Source of the DNA: Pontederia crassipes
Lineage: Eukaryota > Streptophyta > Magnoliopsida > Commelinales > Pontederiaceae
NCBI GenBank assembly: GCA_030549335.1
Contig: CM060198.1
Span: 38,945,853 to 39,009,852 of the forward strand
Reading direction: 5' to 3'
Length of the DNA stretch: 64,000 bases
The notes under the pieces were generated by a model. The model was not told where the DNA came from and did not search any database. It saw nothing but the letters and a program-made list of their open reading frames with translations. The translations under genes and the position numbers were made by a program. Below are positions 13,760-27,000 of this stretch, one piece after another (position 1 is the first letter of the stretch; the number at the start of each line of letters is the position of its first letter).

Positions 13760-16202
13760 AGATACTTATTACTACCTTTGGGTATCCCAAGAGGTGATAG
13801 ATCCTTAGAACTTTAACTCTATTTCCAACCGAAGCTGAACCGTTACAATCAACGATAAAGCTCTTGGGGATTAGAGTCTTAGAGTATGGTTCAAACCACT
13901 AAGTTATAGATACTTATTACAACCTTTGGGTATCCGAAGAGGTGATAGATCCTTAGAACTTTAACTCTATTTCAACCGAAATTGAACCGTTACAATCAAT
14001 GATAAAGCTCTTGGGGATTAGACTCTTAGAGTAAGGTTCAAACCACAAAGTTATAGATACTTATTACAACCTTTGGGTATCCTAAGAGGCGATAGATCCT
14101 TAGAACTTTAACTCTATTTCCAACCGAAGTTGAACCGTTACAATCAATGATAAAGCTCTTGGGGATTAGAGTCTTAGAGTAAGGTTGAAACCACTAAGTC
14201 ATACATACTTATTACAACCTTTGGGTGTCCTAAGAGGTGATAGATCCTTAGAACTATAACTCTATTTCCAACCGAAGTTGAACCGTTACAATCAATGATA
14301 ATGCTCTTGGGGAATAGAGTCATAGAGTATGGTTCAAATCTCTAAGTTATAGATACTTATTACAACCTTTGGGTATCCTAAGAGGTGATAGATCCTTAGA
14401 ACTATAACTCTATTTCCAACCGAAGTTGAACCGTTACAATCAATGATAATGCTCTTGGTGAATAGAGTCATAGAGTATGGTTCAAATCTCTAAGTTATAG
14501 ATACTTATTACAACCTTTGGGTATCCAAAGAGGTGATAGATCCTTAGAACTTTAACTCTATTTCCAATCGAAGTTGAACAGTTACAATCAATGATAAAGC
14601 TCTTGGGAATAAGAGTCTTAGAGTAAGGTTCAAACCACTAAGTTATAGATACTTATTACTACCTTTGGGTATCCCAAGAGGTGATAGATCCTAAGAACTT
14701 TAACTCTATTTCAAACCGAAGCTGAACCGTTACAATCAACGATAAAGCTCTTGGGGATTAGAGTCTTAGAGTATGGTTCAAACCATGAAGTTATAGATAC
14801 TTATTACAACCTTTGGGTATCCGAAGAGGTGATAGATCCTTAGAACTTTAACTCTATTTCCAACCGAAGTTGAACCGTTACAATCAATGATAAAGCTCTT
14901 GGGGATTAGAGTCTTAGAGTAAGGTTCAAAGCTCTAAGTTATAGATACTTATTACAACCTTTGTGTATCCCAAGAGGTGATAGATCCTTAGAACTTTAAC
15001 TCTATTTCCAACCGAAGTTGAACCGTTACAATCAATGATAATGCTCTTGGGGAATAGAGTCATAGAGTATGGTTCAAATCTCTAAGTTATAGATACTTAT
15101 TACAACCTTTGGGTATCCAAAGAGGTGATAGATCCTTAGAACTTTAACTCTATTTCCAATCGAAGTTGAACAGTTACAATCAATGATAAAGCTCTTGGGA
15201 ATTAGAGTCTTAGAGTAAGCTTCAAACCACTAAGTTATAGATACTTATTACTACCTTTGGGTATCCCAAGAGGTGATAGACCCTAAGAACTTTAACTCTA
15301 TTTCCAACCGAAGCTGAACCGTTACAATCAACGATAAAGCTCTTGGGGATTAGAGTCTTAGAGTATGGTTCAAACCACGAAGTTATAGATACTTATTACA
15401 ACCTTTGGGTATCCGAAGAGGTGATAGATCCTTAGAACTTTAACTCTATTTCCAACCGAAGTTGAACCGTTACAATCAATGATAAAGCTCTTGGGGATTA
15501 GAGTCTTAGAGTAAGGTTCAAACCACTAAGTTATAGATACTTATTACAACCTTTGGGTATCCTAAGAGGTGATAGATCCTTAGAACTTTAACTCTATTTC
15601 CAACCGAAGTTGAACCGTTACAATCAATGAGAAAGCTCTTGGGGATTAGACCCTTAGAGTAAGATTGAAACCACTAAGTTATAGATACTTATTACAACCT
15701 TTGGGTATCCCAAGAGGTGATAGATCCTTAGAACTTTTACTCTATTTCCAACCGAAGTTGAACCATTACAATCAATGATAAAGCTCTTGGGGATTAGAGT
15801 ATTAGAGTAAGGTTCAAACCACTAAGTTATAGATACTTTTTACAACCTTTGTGTATCCCAAGAGGTGATAGATCCTTAGAACTTTAACTCTATTTCCAAC
15901 CGAAGTTGAACCGTTACAATCAATGATAAAGCTCTTGGGGATTAGAGTCTTAGAGTAAGGTTCAAACCACTAAGTTATAGATACTTATTACAACCTTTGG
16001 GTATCCTAAGAGGTGAAAGATCCTTAGAACTTTAACTCTATTTCCAACCGAAGTTGAACCGTTACAATCAATGATAAAGCTCTTGGGGATTAGTCTCTTA
16101 GAGTAAGGTTCAAACCACTAAGTTATAGATAATTATTACAACCTTTGGGTATCCCAAGAGGTGATAGATCCTTAGAACTTTAATTCTATTTCCAACCGAA
16201 GT

Positions 16203-16850
16203 TGAACAATTACAATCAATGATAAAGCTCTTGGGGATTAGAGTCTTAGAGTAAGGTTCAAACCACTAAGTTATACATACTTATTACAACCTTTGGGTAT
16301 CCTAAGAGGTGATAGATCCTTAGAACTATAACTCTATTTCCAACCGAAGTTAAACCGTTACAATCAATGATAATGCTCTTGGGGAATAGAGTCATAGAGT
16401 AAGGTTCAAATCTCTAAGTTATAGATACTTGTTACAACCTTTGGGTATCCAAAGAGGTGATAGATCCTTAGAACTTTAACTCTATTTCCAATCGAAGTTG
16501 AACAGTTACAATCAATGATAAAGCTCTTGGGAATTAGAGTCTTAGAGTAAGGTTCAAACCACCAAGTTATTGATACTTATTACTACCTTTGGGTATCCCA
16601 AGAGGTGATAGATCCTAAGAACTTTAACTCTATTTCCAACCGAAGCTGAACCGTTACAATCAACGATATAGCTCTTGGGGATTAGACTCTTAGAGTAAGG
16701 TTGAAACCACTAAGTTATAGATACTTATTACAACCTTTGGGTATCCCAAGAGGTGATAGATCCTTTGAACTTTAACTCTATTTCCAACCGAAGTTGAACC
16801 GTTACAATCAATGATAAAGCTCTTGGGGATTAGAGTCTTAGAGTAAGGTT
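16203..16850 (+). repeat. Ectopic block in C1 duplicated from about 17540-18180
   Basis: Between the TAGTCTCTTA/GATAATTATT monomer and the TAGAAACTT monomer, C1 has about five monomer lengths where C2 has about two. The extra block carries the run AGTTAAACCG, GGGAATAGAG, ACTTGTTAC, CACCAAGTTATTGATAC, CGATATAGCTC and GATCCTTTGAAC, the same order as at about 17540-18180. CACCAAGTTATTG lies at 16558 and 17888, an offset of 1330 bp, or nine monomers. C2 has this run only once, near 22980-23490, so an unequal exchange within C1 after the C duplication, or a deletion in C2, is needed. Block edges are good to about one monomer. Confidence 0.75.
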
Positions 16851-18556
16851 CAAACCACTAAGTTATAGAAACTTATTACAACCTTTGGGTATCCTAAGAG
16901 GTGATAGATCCTTAGAACTTTAACTCTATTCCCAACCGAAGTAGAACCGTTACAATCGATGATAAAGCTCTTGGGGATTAGACTCTTAGAGTAAGGTTGA
17001 AACCACTAAGTTATAGATACTTATTACAACCTTTGGGTATCCCAAGAGGTGATAGATCCTTAGAACTTTAACTCTATTTCCAACCGAAGTTGAACCGTTA
17101 CAATCAATGATAAAGCTCTTGGGGATTAGAGTCTTAGAGTAAGGTTCAAACCACTAAGTTATAGATACTTATTACTACCTTTGGTTATCCCAAGAGGTGA
17201 TAAATCCTTAAAACTTTAACTCTATTTCCAACCGAAGTTGAACCGTTACAATCAATGATAAAGCTCTTGGGGATTAGACTCTTAGAGTAAGGTTCAAACC
17301 ACTAAATTATAGATACATATTACAACTTTTGGGTATCCCAAGAGGTGATAGATTCTTGGAACTTTAACTCTATTTCCAACCGAAGTTGAACCGTTACAAT
17401 CAATGATAAAGCTCTTGGGGATTAGAGTCAGAGTAAGGTTCAAACCACTAAGTTATACATACTTATTACAACATTTGGGTATCCTAAGAGGTGATAGATC
17501 CTTAGAACTTTAACTCTATTTTCAACCGAAGTTGAACCGTTACAATCAATGATAAAGCTCTTGGGGATTAGAGTCTTAGAGTAAGGTTCAAACCACTAAG
17601 TTATACATACTTATTACAACCTTTGGGTATCCTAAGAGGTGATAGATCCTTAGAACTATAACTCTATTTCCAACCGAAGTTAAACCGTTACAATCAATGA
17701 TAATGCTCTTGGGGAATAGAGTCATAGAGTAAGGTTCAAATCTCTAAGTTATAGATACTTGTTACAACCTTTGGGTATCCAAAGAGGTGATAGATCCTTA
17801 GAACTTTAACTCTATTTCCAATCGAAGTTGAACAGTTACAATCAATGATAAAGCTCTTGGGAATTAGAGTCTTAGAGTAAGGTTCAAACCACCAAGTTAT
17901 TGATACTTATTACTACCTTTGGGTATCCCAAGAGGTGATAGATCCTAAGAACTTTAACTCTATTTCCAACCGAAGCTGAACCGTTACAATCAACGATATA
18001 GCTCTTGGGGATTAGACTCTTAGAGTAAGGTTGAAACCACTAAGTTATAGATACTTATTACAACCTTTGGGTATCCCAAGAGGTGATAGATCCTTTGAAC
18101 TTTAACTCTATTTCCAACCGAAGTTGAACCGTTACAATCAATGATAAAGCTCTTGGGGATTAGAGTCTTTAGAGTAAGGTTCAAAGCTCTAAGTTATAGA
18201 TACTTATTACAACCTTTGTGTATCCCAAGAGGTGATAGATCCTTAGAACTTTAACTCTATTTTCAACCGAAGTTGAACCGTTACAATCAATGATAAAGCT
18301 CTTGGGGATTAGTGTCTTAGAGTAAGGTTCAAACCAATAAGTTATAGATACTTATTACTACCTTTGGGTATCCCAAGAGGTGATAGATCCTTAGAACTTT
18401 AACTCTATTTCCAACTGAAGCTGAACCGTTACAATCAACGATAAAGCTCTTGGGCATTAGAGTCTTAGAGTATGGTTCAAACCACTAAGTTATAGATACT
18501 TATTACAACCTTTGGGTATCCGAAGAGGTGATAGATCCTTAGAACTTTAACTCTAT

Positions 18557-18572
18557 TTCAACCGAAGTTGAA
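18557..18572 (+). repeat. Perfect dyad variant TTCAAC-CGAA-GTTGAA (representative)
   Basis: The usual monomer has TTCCAAC-CGAA-GTTGAA, an inverted repeat with one unpaired C. Here the loss of one C gives a perfect 6-bp stem with a 4-base loop. Other one-base-loss copies with an intact stem are at about 27425, 31264, 33778, 36137, 36580 and 39679, and with loop GGAA at 944 and 6124. A separate C-to-T change (ATTTTCAACC, for example near 3607, 8492, 17520, 26389, 38643, 44983 and 47648) makes the same perfect stem without changing length. Copies at 13971 and 19741 lose it again through ATTGAA. Confidence 0.8.
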
Positions 18573-21500
18573 CCGTTACAATCAATGATAAAGCTCTTGG
18601 GGATTAGACTCTTAGAGTAACGTTCAAACCACAAAGTTATAGTTACTTATTACAACCTTTGGGTATCCTAAGAGGTGATAGATCCTTAGAACTTTAACTC
18701 TATTTCCAACCGAAGTTGAACCGTTACAATCAATGATAAAGCTCTTGGGGATTAGAGTCTTAGAGTAAGGTTGAAACCACTAAGTCATACATACTTATTA
18801 CAACCTTTGGGTATCCTAAGAGGTGATAGATCCTTAGAACTTTAACTCTATTTCCAACCGAAGTTGAACCGTTACAATCAATGATAATGCTCTTGGGGAA
18901 TAGAGTCATAGAGTATGGTTCAAATCTCTAAGTTATAGATACTTATTACAACCTTTGGGTATCCAAAGAGGTGATAGATCCTTAGAACTTTAACTCTATT
19001 TCCAATCGAAGTTGAACAGTTACAATCAATGATAAAGCTCTTGGGAATTAGAGTCTTAGAGTAAGGTTCAAAGCTCTAAGTTATAGATACTTATTACTAC
19101 CTTTGGGTATCCCAAGACGTGATAGATCCTAAGAACTTTAACTCTATTTCCAATCGAAGCTGAACCGTTACAATCAACGATAAAGCTCTTGGGGATTAGA
19201 CTCTTAGAGTAAGGTTGAAACCACTAAGTTATAGATACTTATTACAACCTTTGGGTATCCCAAGAGGTGATAGATTCTTTGAACTTTAACTCTATTTCCA
19301 ACCGAAGTTCAAACCGTTACAATCAATGATAAAGCTCTTGGGGATTAGAGTCTTAGAGTAAGGTTCAAAGCTCTAAGTTATAGATACTTATTACAACCTT
19401 TGTGTATCCCAAGTGGTGATAGATCCTTAGAACTTTAACTCTATTTTCAACCGAAGTTGAACCGTTACAATCAATGATAAAGCTCTTGGGGATTAGTGTC
19501 TTAGAGTAAGGTTCAAACCACTAAGTTATAGATACTTATTACTACCTTTGGGTATCCCAAGAGGTGATAGATCCTTAGAACTTTAACTCTATTTCCAACC
19601 GAAGCTGAACCGTTACAATCAACGATAAAGCTCTTGGGGATTAGAGTCTTAGAGTATGGTTCAAACCACTAAGTTATAGATACTTATTACAACCTTTGGG
19701 TATCCGAAGAGGTGATAGATCCTTAGAACTTTAACTCTATTTCAACCGAAATTGAACCGTTACAATCAATGATAAAGCTCTTGGGGATTAGACTCTTAGA
19801 GTAAGGTTCAAACCACAAAGTTATAGATACTTATTACAACCTTTGGGTATCCTAAGAGGCGATAGATCCTTAGAACTTTAACTCTATTTCCAACCGAAGT
19901 TGAACCGTTACAATCAATGATAAAGCTCTTGGGGATTAGAGTCTTAGAGTAAGGTTGAAACCACTAAGTCATACATACTTATTACAACCTTTGGGTGTCC
20001 TAAGAGGAGATAGATCCTTAGAACTATAACTCTATTTCCAACCGAAGTTGAACCGTTACAATCAATGATAATGCTCTTGGGGAATAGAGTCATAGAGTAT
20101 GGTTCAAATCTCTAAGTTATAGATACTTATTACAACCTTTGGGTATCCTAAGAGGTGATAGATCCTTAGAACTATAACTCTATTTCCAACCGAAGTTGAA
20201 CCGTTACAATCAATGATAATGCTCTTGGGGAATAGAGTCATAGAGTATGGTTCAAATCTCTAAGTTATAGATACTTATTACAACCTTTGGGTATCCAAAG
20301 AGGTGATAGATCCTTAGAACTTTAACTCTATTTCCAATCGAAGTTGAACAGTTACAATCAATGATAAAGCTCTTGGGAATAAGAGTCTTAGAGTAAGGTT
20401 CAAACCACTAAGTTATAGATACTTATTACTACCTTTGGGTATCCCAAGAGGTGATAGATCCTAAGAACTTTAACTCTATTTCAAACCGAAGCTGAACCGT
20501 TACAATCAACGATAAAGCTCTTGGGGATTAGAGTCTTAGAGTATGGTTCAAACCATGAAGTTATAGATACTTATTACAACCTTTGGGTATCCGAAGAGGT
20601 GATAGATCCTTAGAACTTTAACTCTATTTCCAACCGAAGTTGAACCGTTACAATCAATGATAAAGCTCTTGGGGATTAGAGTCTTAGAGTAAGGTTCAAA
20701 GCTCTAAGTTATAGATACTTATTACAACCTTTGTGTATCCCAAGAGGTGATAGATCCTTAGAACTTTAACTCTATTTCCAACCGAAGTTGAACCGTTACA
20801 ATCAATGATAATGCTCTTGGGGAATAGAGTCATAGAGTATGGTTCAAATCTCTAAGTTATAGATACTTATTACAACCTTTGGGTATCCAAAGAGGTGATA
20901 GATCCTTAGAACTTTAACTCTATTTCCAATCGAAGTTGAACAGTTACAATCAATGATAAAGCTCTTGGGAATTAGAGTCTTAGAGTAAGCTTCAAACCAC
21001 TAAGTTATAGATACTTATTACTACCTTTGGGTATCCCAAGAGGTGATAGACCCTAAGAACTTTAACTCTATTTCCAACCGAAGCTGAACCGTTACAATCA
21101 ACGATAAAGCTCTTGGGGATTAGAGTCTTAGAGTATGGTTCAAACCACGAAGTTATAGATACTTATTACAACCTTTGGGTATCCGAAGAGGTGATAGATC
21201 CTTAGAACTTTAACTCTATTTCCAACCGAAGTTGAACCGTTACAATCAATGATAAAGCTCTTGGGGATTAGAGTCTTAGAGTAAGGTTCAAACCACTAAG
21301 TTATAGATACTTATTACAACCTTTGGGTATCCTAAGAGGTGATAGATCCTTAGAACTTTAACTCTATTTCCAACCGAAGTTGAACCGTTACAATCAATGA
21401 GAAAGCTCTTGGGGATTAGACCCTTAGAGTAAGGTTGAAACCACTAAGTTATAGATACTTATTACAACCTTTGGGTATCCCAAGAGGTGATAGATCCTTA

Positions 21501-21849
21501 GAACTTTTACTCTATTTCCAACCGAAGTTGAACCATTACAATCAATGATAAAGCTCTTGGGGATTAGAGTATTAGAGTAAGGTTCAAACCACTAAGTTAT
21601 AGATACTTTTTACAACCTTTGTGTATCCCAAGAGGTGATAGATCCTTAGAACTTTAACTCTATTTCCAACCGAAGTTGAACCGTTACAATCAATGATAAA
21701 GCTCTTGGGGATTAGAGTCTTAGAGTAAGGTTCAAACCACTAAGTTATAGATACTTATTACAACCTTTGGGTATCCTAAGAGGTGAAAGATCCTTAGAAC
21801 TTTAACTCTATTTCCAACCGAAGTTGAACCGTTACAATCAATGATAAAG

Positions 21850-22150
21850 CTCTTGGGGATTAGTCTCTTAGAGTAAGGTTCAAACCACTAAGTTATAGAT
21901 AATTATTACAACCTTTGGGTATCCCAAGAGGTGATAGATCCTTAGAACTTTAATTCTATTTCCAACCGAAGTTGAACCGTTACAATCAATGATAAAGCTC
22001 TTGGGGATTAGTCTCTTAGAGTAAGGTTCAAACCACTAAGTTATAGATAATTATTACAACCTTTGGGTATCCCAAGAGGTGATAGATCCTTAGAACTTTA
22101 ACTCTATTTCCAACCGAAGTTGAACCGTTACAATCAATGATAAAGCTCTT
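21850..22150 (+). repeat. Single-monomer tandem doubling in C2
   Basis: The marker pair TAGTCTCTTA and GATAATTATT occurs twice in neighbouring monomers here (TAGTCTCTTA near 21864 and 22011; GATAATTATT near 21897 and 22046), about 148 bp apart. The corresponding part of C1 has it once (near 16094 and 16129). One-monomer slippage or unequal exchange is the simplest reading. The first copy also keeps TTTAATTCTAT as in C1, while the second has the usual TTTAACTCTAT, so the second could be a conversion product. Confidence 0.75.
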
Positions 22151-24029
22151 GGGGATTAGAGTCTTAGAGTAAGGTTCAAACCACTAAGTTATAGAAACTT
22201 ATTACAACCTTTGGGTATCCTAAGAGGTGATAGATCCTTAGAACTTTAACTCTATTCCCAACCGAAGTAGAACCGTTACAATCGATGATAAAGCTCTTGG
22301 GGATTAGACTCTTAGAGTAAGGTTGAAACCACTAAGTTATAGATACTTATTACAACCTTTGGGTATCCCAAGAGGTGATAGATCCTTAGAACTTTAACTC
22401 TATTTCCAACCGAAGTTGAACCGTTACAATCAATGATAAAGCTCTTGGGGATTAGAGTCTTAGAGTAAGGTTCAAACCACTAAGTTATAGATACTTATTA
22501 CTACCTTTGGTTATCCCAAGAGGTGATAAATCCTTAAAACTTTAACTCTATTTCTAACCGAAGTTGAACCGTTACAATCAATGATAAAGCTCTTGGGGAT
22601 TAGACTCTTAGAGTAAGGTTCAAACCACTAAATTATAGATACATATTACAACTTTTGGGTATCCCAAGAGGTGATAGATTCTTGGAACTTTAACTCTATT
22701 TCCAACCGAAGTTGAACCGTTACAATCAATGATAAAGCTCTTGGGGATTAGAGTCAGAGTAAGGTTCAAACCACTAAGTTATACATACTTATTACAACAT
22801 TTGGGTATCCTAAGAGGTGATAGATCCTTAGAACTTTAACTCTATTTTCAACCGAAGTTGAACCGTTACAATCAATGATAAAGCTCTTGGGGATTAGAGT
22901 CTTAGAGTAAGGTTCAAACCACTAAGTTATACATACTTATTACAACCTTTGGGTATCCTAAGAGGTGATAGATCCTTAGAACTATAACTCTATTTCCAAC
23001 CGAAGTTAAACCGTTACAATCAATGATAATGCTCTTGGGGAATAGAGTCATAGAGTAAGGTTCAAATCTCTAAGTTATAGATACTTGTTACAACCTTTGG
23101 GTATCCAAAGAGGTGATAGATCCTTAGAACTTTAACTCTATTTCCAATCGAAGTTGAACAGTTACAATCAATGATAAAGCTCTTGGGAATTAGAGTCTTA
23201 GAGTAAGGTTCAAACCACCAAGTTATTGATACTTATTACTACCTTTGGGTATCCCAAGAGGTGATAGATCCTAAGAACTTTAACTCTATTTCCAACCGAA
23301 GCTGAACCGTTACAATCAACGATATAGCTCTTGGGGATTAGACTCTTAGAGTAAGGTTGAAACCACTAAGTTATAGATACTTATTACAACCTTTGGGTAT
23401 CCCAAGAGGTGATAGATCCTTTGTACTTTAACTCTATTTCCAACCGAAGTTGAACCGTTACAATCAATGATAAAGCTCTTGGGGATTAGAGTCTTAGAGT
23501 AAGGTTCAAAGCTCTAAGTTATAGATACTTATTACAACCTTTGTGTATCCCAAGAGGTGATAGATCCTTAGAACTTTAACTCTATTTTCAACCGAAGTTG
23601 AACCGTTACAATCAATGATAAAGCTCTTGGGGATTAGTGTCTTAGAGTAAGGTTCAAACCAATAAGTTATAGATACTTATTACTACCTTTGGGTATCCCA
23701 AGAGGTGATAGATCCTTAGAACTTTAACTCTATTTCCAACTGAAGCTGAACCGTTACAATCAACGATAAAGCTCTTGGGCATTAGAGTCTTAGAGTATGG
23801 TTCAAACCACTAAGTTATAGATACTTATTACAACCTTTGGGTATCCGAAGAGGTGATAGATCCTTAGAACTTTAACTCTATTTCAACCCAAGTTGAACCG
23901 TTACAATCAATGATAAAGCTCTTGGGGATTAGACTCTTAGAGTAACGTTCAAACCACAAAGTTATAGTTACTTATTACAACCTTTGGGTATCCTAAGAGG
24001 TGATAGATCCTTAGAACTTTAACTCTATT

Positions 24030-27000
24030 TCCAACCGAAGTTGAACCGTTACAATCAATGATAATGCTCTTGGGGAATAGAGTCATAGAGTATGGTTCAA
24101 ATCTTTAAGTTATAGATACTTATTACAACCTTTGGGTATCCTAAGAGGTGATAGATCCTTAGAACTATAACTCTATTTCCAATCGAAGTTGAACCGTTAC
24201 AATCAATGATAATGCTCTTGGGGAATAGAGTCATAGAGTATGGTTCAAATCTCTAAGTTATAGATACTTATTACAACCTTTGGGTATCCAAAGAGGTGAT
24301 AGATCCTTAGAACTTTAACTCTATTTCCAATCGAAGTTGAACAGTTACAATCAATGATAAAGCTCTTGGGAATAAGAGTCTTAGAGTAAGGTTGAAACCA
24401 CTAAGTTATAGATACTTATTACTACCTTTGGGTATCCCAAGAGGTGATAGATCCTAAGAACTTTAACTCTATTTTAAACCGAAGCTGAACCGTTACAATC
24501 AACGATAAAGCTCTTGGGGATTAGAGTCTTAGAGTATGGTTCAAACCATGAAGTTATAGATACTTATTACAACCTTTGGATATCCGAAGAGGTGATAGAT
24601 CCTTAGAACTTTAACTCTATTTCCAACCGAAGTTGAACCGTTACAATCAATGATAAAGCTCTTGGGGATTAGACTCTTAGAGTAAGGTTCAAACCACTAA
24701 GTTATAGATACTTATTACAACCTTTGGGTATCCTAAGAGGTGATAGATCCTTAGAACTTTAACTCTATTTCCAACCGAAGTTGAACCGTTACAATCAATG
24801 ATAATGCTCTTGGGGAATAGAGTCATAGAGTATGGTTCAAATCTCTAAGTTATAGATACTTATTACAACCTTTGGGTATCCAAAGAGGTGATAGATCCTT
24901 AGAACTTTAACTCTATTACCAATCGAAGTTGAACAGTTACAATCAATGATAAAGCTCTTGGGAATTAGAGTCTTAGAGTAAGCTTCAAACCACTAAGTTA
25001 TAGATACTTATTACTACCTTTGGGTATCCCAAGAGGTGATAGACCCTAAGAACTTTAACTCTATTTCCAACCGAAGCTGAACCGTTACAATCAACGATAA
25101 AGCTCTTGGGGATTAGAGTCTTAGAGTATGGTTCAAACCACGAAGTTCTAGATACTTATTACAACCTTTGGGTATCCGAAGAGGTGATAGATCCTTTGAA
25201 CTTTAACTCTATTTCCAACCGAAGTTGAACCGTTACAATCAATGATAAAGCTCTTGGGGATTAGAGTCTTAGAGTAAGGTTCAAACCACTAAGTTATAGA
25301 TACTTATTACAACCTTTGGGTATACTAAGAGGTGATAGATCCTTAGAACTTTAACTCTATTTCCAACCGAAGTTGAACCGTTACAATCAATGAGAAAGCT
25401 CTTGGGGATTAGAGTAAGGTTGAAACCACGAAGTTATAGATACTTATTACAACCTTTGGGTATCCCAAGAGGTGATAGATCCTTAGAACTTTTACTCTAT
25501 TTCCAACCGAAGTTGAACCATTACAATCAATGATAAAGCTCTTGGGGATTAGAGTATTAGAGTAAGGTTCAAACCACTAAGTTATAGATACTTATTACAA
25601 CCTTTTGGTATCCCGAGAGGTGATAGATCCTTAGAACTTTAACTCTATTTCCAACCGAAGTTGAACCGTTACAATCAATGATAAAGGTCTTGGGGATTAG
25701 TCTCTTAGAGTAAGGTTCAAACCACTAAGTTATAGATAATTATTACAAACTTTGGGTATCCCAAGAGGTGATAGATCCTTAGAACTTTAACTCTATTTCC
25801 AACCGAAGTTGAACCGTTACAATCAATGATAAAGCTCTTGGGGATTAGAGTCTTAGAGTAAGGTTCAAACCACTAAGTTATAGAAACTTATTACAACCTT
25901 TGGGTATCCTAAGAGGTGATAGATCCTTAGAACTTTAACTCTATTCCCAACCGAAGTAGAACCGTTACAATCGATGATAAAGCTCTTGGGGATTAGACTC
26001 TTAGAGTAAGGTTGAAACCACTAAGTTATAGATACTTATTACAACCTTTGGTTATCCCAAGAGGTGATAGATCCTTAGAACTTTAACTCTATTTCCAACC
26101 GAAGTTGAACCGTTACAATCAATGATAAAGCTCTTGGGGATTAGACTCTTAGAGTAAGGTTCAAACCACTAAATTATAGATACTTATTACAACTTTTGGG
26201 TATCCCAAGAGGTGATAGATTCTTGGAACTTTAACTCTATTTCCAACCGAAGTTGAACCGTTACAATCAATGATAAAGCTCTTGGGGATTAGAGTCTTAG
26301 AGTAAGGTTCAAACCACTAAGTTATACATACTTATTACAACATTTGGGTATCCTAAGAGGTGATAGATCCTTAGAACTTTAACTCTATTTTCAACCGAAG
26401 TTGAACCGTTACAATCAATGATAAAGCTCTTGGGGATTAGAGTCTTAGAGTAAGGTTCAAACCACTAAGTTATACATACTTATTACAACCTTTGGGTATC
26501 CTAAGAGGTGATAGATCCTTAGAACTATAACTCTATTTCCAACCGAAGTTAAACCGTTACAATCAATGATAATGCTCTTGGGGAATAGAGTCATAGAGTA
26601 AGGTTCAAATCTCTAAGTTATAGATACTTGTTACAACCTTTGGGTATCCAAAGAGGTGATAGATCCTTAGAACTTTAACTCTATTTCCAATCGAAGTTGA
26701 ACAGTTACAATCAATGATAAAGCTCTTGGGAATTAGAGTCTTAGAGTAAGGTTCAATCCACTAAGTTATAGATACTTATTACTACCTTTGGGTATCCCAA
26801 GAGGTGATAGATCCTAAGAACTTTAACTCTATTTCCAACCGAAGCTGAACCGTTACAATCAACGATATAGCTCTTGGGGATTAGACTCTTAGAGTAAGGT
26901 TGAAACCACTAAGTTATAGATACTTATTACAAACTTTGGGTATCCCAAGAGGTGATAGATCCTTTGAACTTTAACTCTATTTCCAACCGAAGTTGAACCG

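Larger units (their letters stand above)
13310..24064 (+). repeat. Higher-order repeat C, two copies (39 and about 34 monomers)
   Basis: C1 is about 13310-19079 and C2 about 19080-24064. Rare markers recur at an offset of 5770 bp (39 x 148 minus 2): AAGACGTG (13344, 19114), TTCAACCGAAATTG (13971, 19741), GGCGATAG, TTTGGGTGTCC, TTTCAAACCGAAG, TAAGCTTC (15216, 20986), AATGAGAAAGC, AACTTTTACTC, TACTTTTTACAACC and TGAAAGATCC. Beyond about 16200 the offset falls to about 5326 bp (36 x 148 minus 2), seen for ATTCCCAACCGAAG, TGATAAATCCTTAAAAC, GATACATATTAC, GAGTCAGAGTAAGG and GTAACGTTC with TATAGTTAC. The change arises because C1 carries an extra internal block while C2 has one monomer tandemly doubled. 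The match ends near 24064, where C2 switches to an AATGC-class monomer two monomers early. Confidence 0.85.
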
